A stretch of 63,500 nt of DNA. Origin: Neocallimastix lanati (nom. inval.). Lineage: Eukaryota > Neocallimastigomycota > Neocallimastigomycetes > Neocallimastigales > Neocallimastigaceae. Below the pieces are notes generated by a model. That model was given only the letters and a program-made list of their open reading frames with translations, made no database searches and was not told where the DNA came from. The position numbers and the translations under genes were made by a program. Position 1 is the stretch's first letter; every line of letters starts with the position of its first letter. The stretch is from positions 1,144,001 to 1,207,500 of the forward strand of contig JACVTC010000037.1 of the NCBI GenBank assembly GCA_016946835.1. Reading direction: 5' to 3'. Below are positions 61,898 through 63,500 of this stretch, piece by piece.

Positions 61898-61903
61898 AAG
61901 ACC

Positions 61904-61934
<31 letters not shown>

Positions 61935-62096
61935 AAAGAAGTTAAAATAAAATAGCACAAATAAATAAAAAAAAATAATAAATAATAATAATAAATAATA
62001 ATAATAAATAATAATAATAATAATAAAAAAGTATCATAAAAAAATATTAAAAATTATTAAAAATTTAAATTAACTAAAAACTAAAATGAAGTTTTT

Positions 62097-62137
<41 letters not shown>

Positions 62138-62575
62138 GAAAATAACAAAATGATACAATACATTTTTTTTTTTTTTTAACATAATTAATATATAATTAAA
62201 TTTATAAAAGAAAAAAAAAAAAAAAAAAATCTATTGTTTTTTATTTTTACTTATTTTCAAATAAACTTTGTAATTAAAATAATATCATACATTAGTATAT
62301 ATATGTATATATAAAATATATCACATTTTATATATAAAAAAGAAAAATAATAATAGTAATAATAATTATATATTAAAAATAATGTTTTTTTTTTTTTTTT
62401 TTCTTAAAAAAAAAAAAAAAAAGAAAAATAAAAAAAAAAAAAAAAATTTAAAATTTATATTTTACTATTTAGAGAATACTATTAATCTAAATGAATAAAT
62501 AAAAAAAATAAATAAATACATAAACAAATAAAAAAATAAATAACCATTAAAATTTAAAACTTCGTCCACAACGGC

Positions 62576-62576
<1 letters not shown>

Positions 62577-62638
<62 letters not shown>

Positions 62639-62639
62639 T
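62577..62639. repeat. (AAT)n microsatellite
   Basis: About 21 pure copies; the minus-strand poly-Ile frame over it is an artefact. Confidence 0.9.
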
Positions 62640-62668
62640 ATAAACAAGATAAAAAAAATAAAATTTTT

Positions 62669-62812
62669 TTTTTTTTTTTTTATTAATCATGATGAGGTAT
62701 AATTTGAAAAAAAAAAAAAATTTTTTTTATTAATCAAGATGAGGTATTATTAGAAAAGTTATTATTTTTTTTTATTAAGCAAGATGAGATATTAATTAGA
62801 AAAGTTTTTTTT
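62669..62812. repeat. Three diverged copies of a ~50-bp unit
   Basis: The core TTTTTATTAATCAWGATGAG followed by GTATNATT and GAAAA occurs at about 62680, 62728 and 62775, the last as AAGCAAGATGAGATATTAATTAG. T-tract lengths vary between copies. Confidence 0.75.
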
Positions 62813-62852
62813 TTTTTTTTTTTTCAAAATGGTACTTTTTTAAAAATTTTAT

Positions 62853-62896
<44 letters not shown>

Positions 62897-63029
62897 ATAT
62901 TAAATATAAAATGATTTATTATAATTATAAAATTAATTGGATAATTCATGAGTCAAGTGGCTGAGTTATTCTGTTAATGCAACTGCAATGATGTTATTTA
63001 TTTATTATTATTATTACTATTAATTATTA

Positions 63030-63138
63030 TTATTATTTATTATTATTTATTATTATTTATTATTATTTATTATTATTTATTATTATTTATTATTATTTAT
63101 TATTATTTATTATTATTTATTATTTATTATTATTATTA

Positions 63139-63170
<32 letters not shown>
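63030..63170. repeat. (TATTATTTAT)n and (ATT)n array
   Basis: A 10-bp unit of TTA/TTTA composition repeated about ten times, then pure ATT. No coding role. Confidence 0.9.
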
Positions 63171-63500
63171 AATTATTAAATGACTATCGGTAGAAAAAGA
63201 CAGACAAAATAATGCCTTTAATATTGTTTTGTATTAATAATTATTATTAATACTTTATTTATTTATTTAAGTTTTATAAAGAGTAAAGAGAAAAGTTTTA
63301 GTGACTTTTTATATTATATATATATATATGAACAAAGTAGCATCATAAATGCATATATGTTGTATGATGAATTCTACCTGTTTATATCAATAATATGTGC
63401 AAAGAGCATCGTTAACCTATTATGAACATACACCAGCATAGTTTATACAGCATCTATGCCTATCAACGTAATATCGTATATAATATTAATATATATGCGA

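Larger units (their letters stand above)
61898..63500. other. Non-coding 3' flank of the kinase
   Basis: Long A/T runs (61903-61932, 62100-62134, 62859-62893), an (AAT)n array, a three-copy repeat at 62669-62812 and a (TATTATTTAT)n array. From about 63330 to the window end the composition becomes mixed (GCATCATAAATGCAT, CACCAGCATAG), but no gene can be assigned. Confidence 0.6.

Noticed and set aside
61149-61960. Several short ORFs on both strands
   Set aside because: Shadows of the kinase tail in other frames.

Overview
The window is extremely AT-rich nuclear DNA. Long A and T homopolymers, (TAA)n/(TTA)n and (TAAATAA)n arrays fill large gene-poor spacers, and short GT-AG introns interrupt clearly eukaryotic genes. 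Bacterial-type solute-binding ectodomains fused to class C seven-helix receptors, asparagine-rich coding repeats, decayed LINE and Ty1/copia elements and one bacterial-looking ORF together point to an anaerobic gut fungus (Neocallimastigomycota, Neocallimastix or a close relative). A dictyostelid was considered and judged less likely.

Layout. 0.7-3.6 kb: decayed LINE. 3.6-6 kb: nested foldback (MITE-like) repeats. 6.2-7.2 kb: a tandem array of foldable units with a conserved asymmetric internal loop and covarying helices, which I cannot match to a known RNA. 7.5-9.7 kb: Ty1/copia relic on the minus strand. 9.7-14.8 kb: non-coding, with a ~480-bp duplication and a 97-bp triplicate. 14.9-17.7 kb: receptor 1. 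18.7-19.0 kb: 8-bp minisatellite. 19.1-22.7 kb: copia LTR and a second LINE relic. 25.2-25.6 kb: small intronless gene like the C-terminal module of a bacterial polymorphic toxin. 25.9-35.3 kb: repeats, with a cluster of small hairpins near 27 kb. 35.4-38.5, 40.4-43.7 and 50.0-53.1 kb: receptors 2, 3 and 4. The 43.7-50 kb spacer holds a GC-richer foldable island and a possible tRNA-derived SINE. 58.2-61.9 kb: five-exon CAMK-type protein kinase.

How the genes relate. The four receptors are co-oriented tandem paralogues. Each has a signal peptide, an ectodomain with bacterial solute-binding-protein motifs, seven membrane segments and a serine/asparagine-rich cytosolic tail. Each carries one phase-0 intron at exactly the same codon of TM5, 20 residues counting from the conserved extracellular-loop-2 cysteine. 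This is a local receptor-family expansion, probably for sensing nutrients in the gut. The kinase is not demonstrably linked to them. Most of the rest of the window is transposon debris and simple sequence. Splice junctions, coordinates of decayed elements and RNA folds were all worked out by eye.
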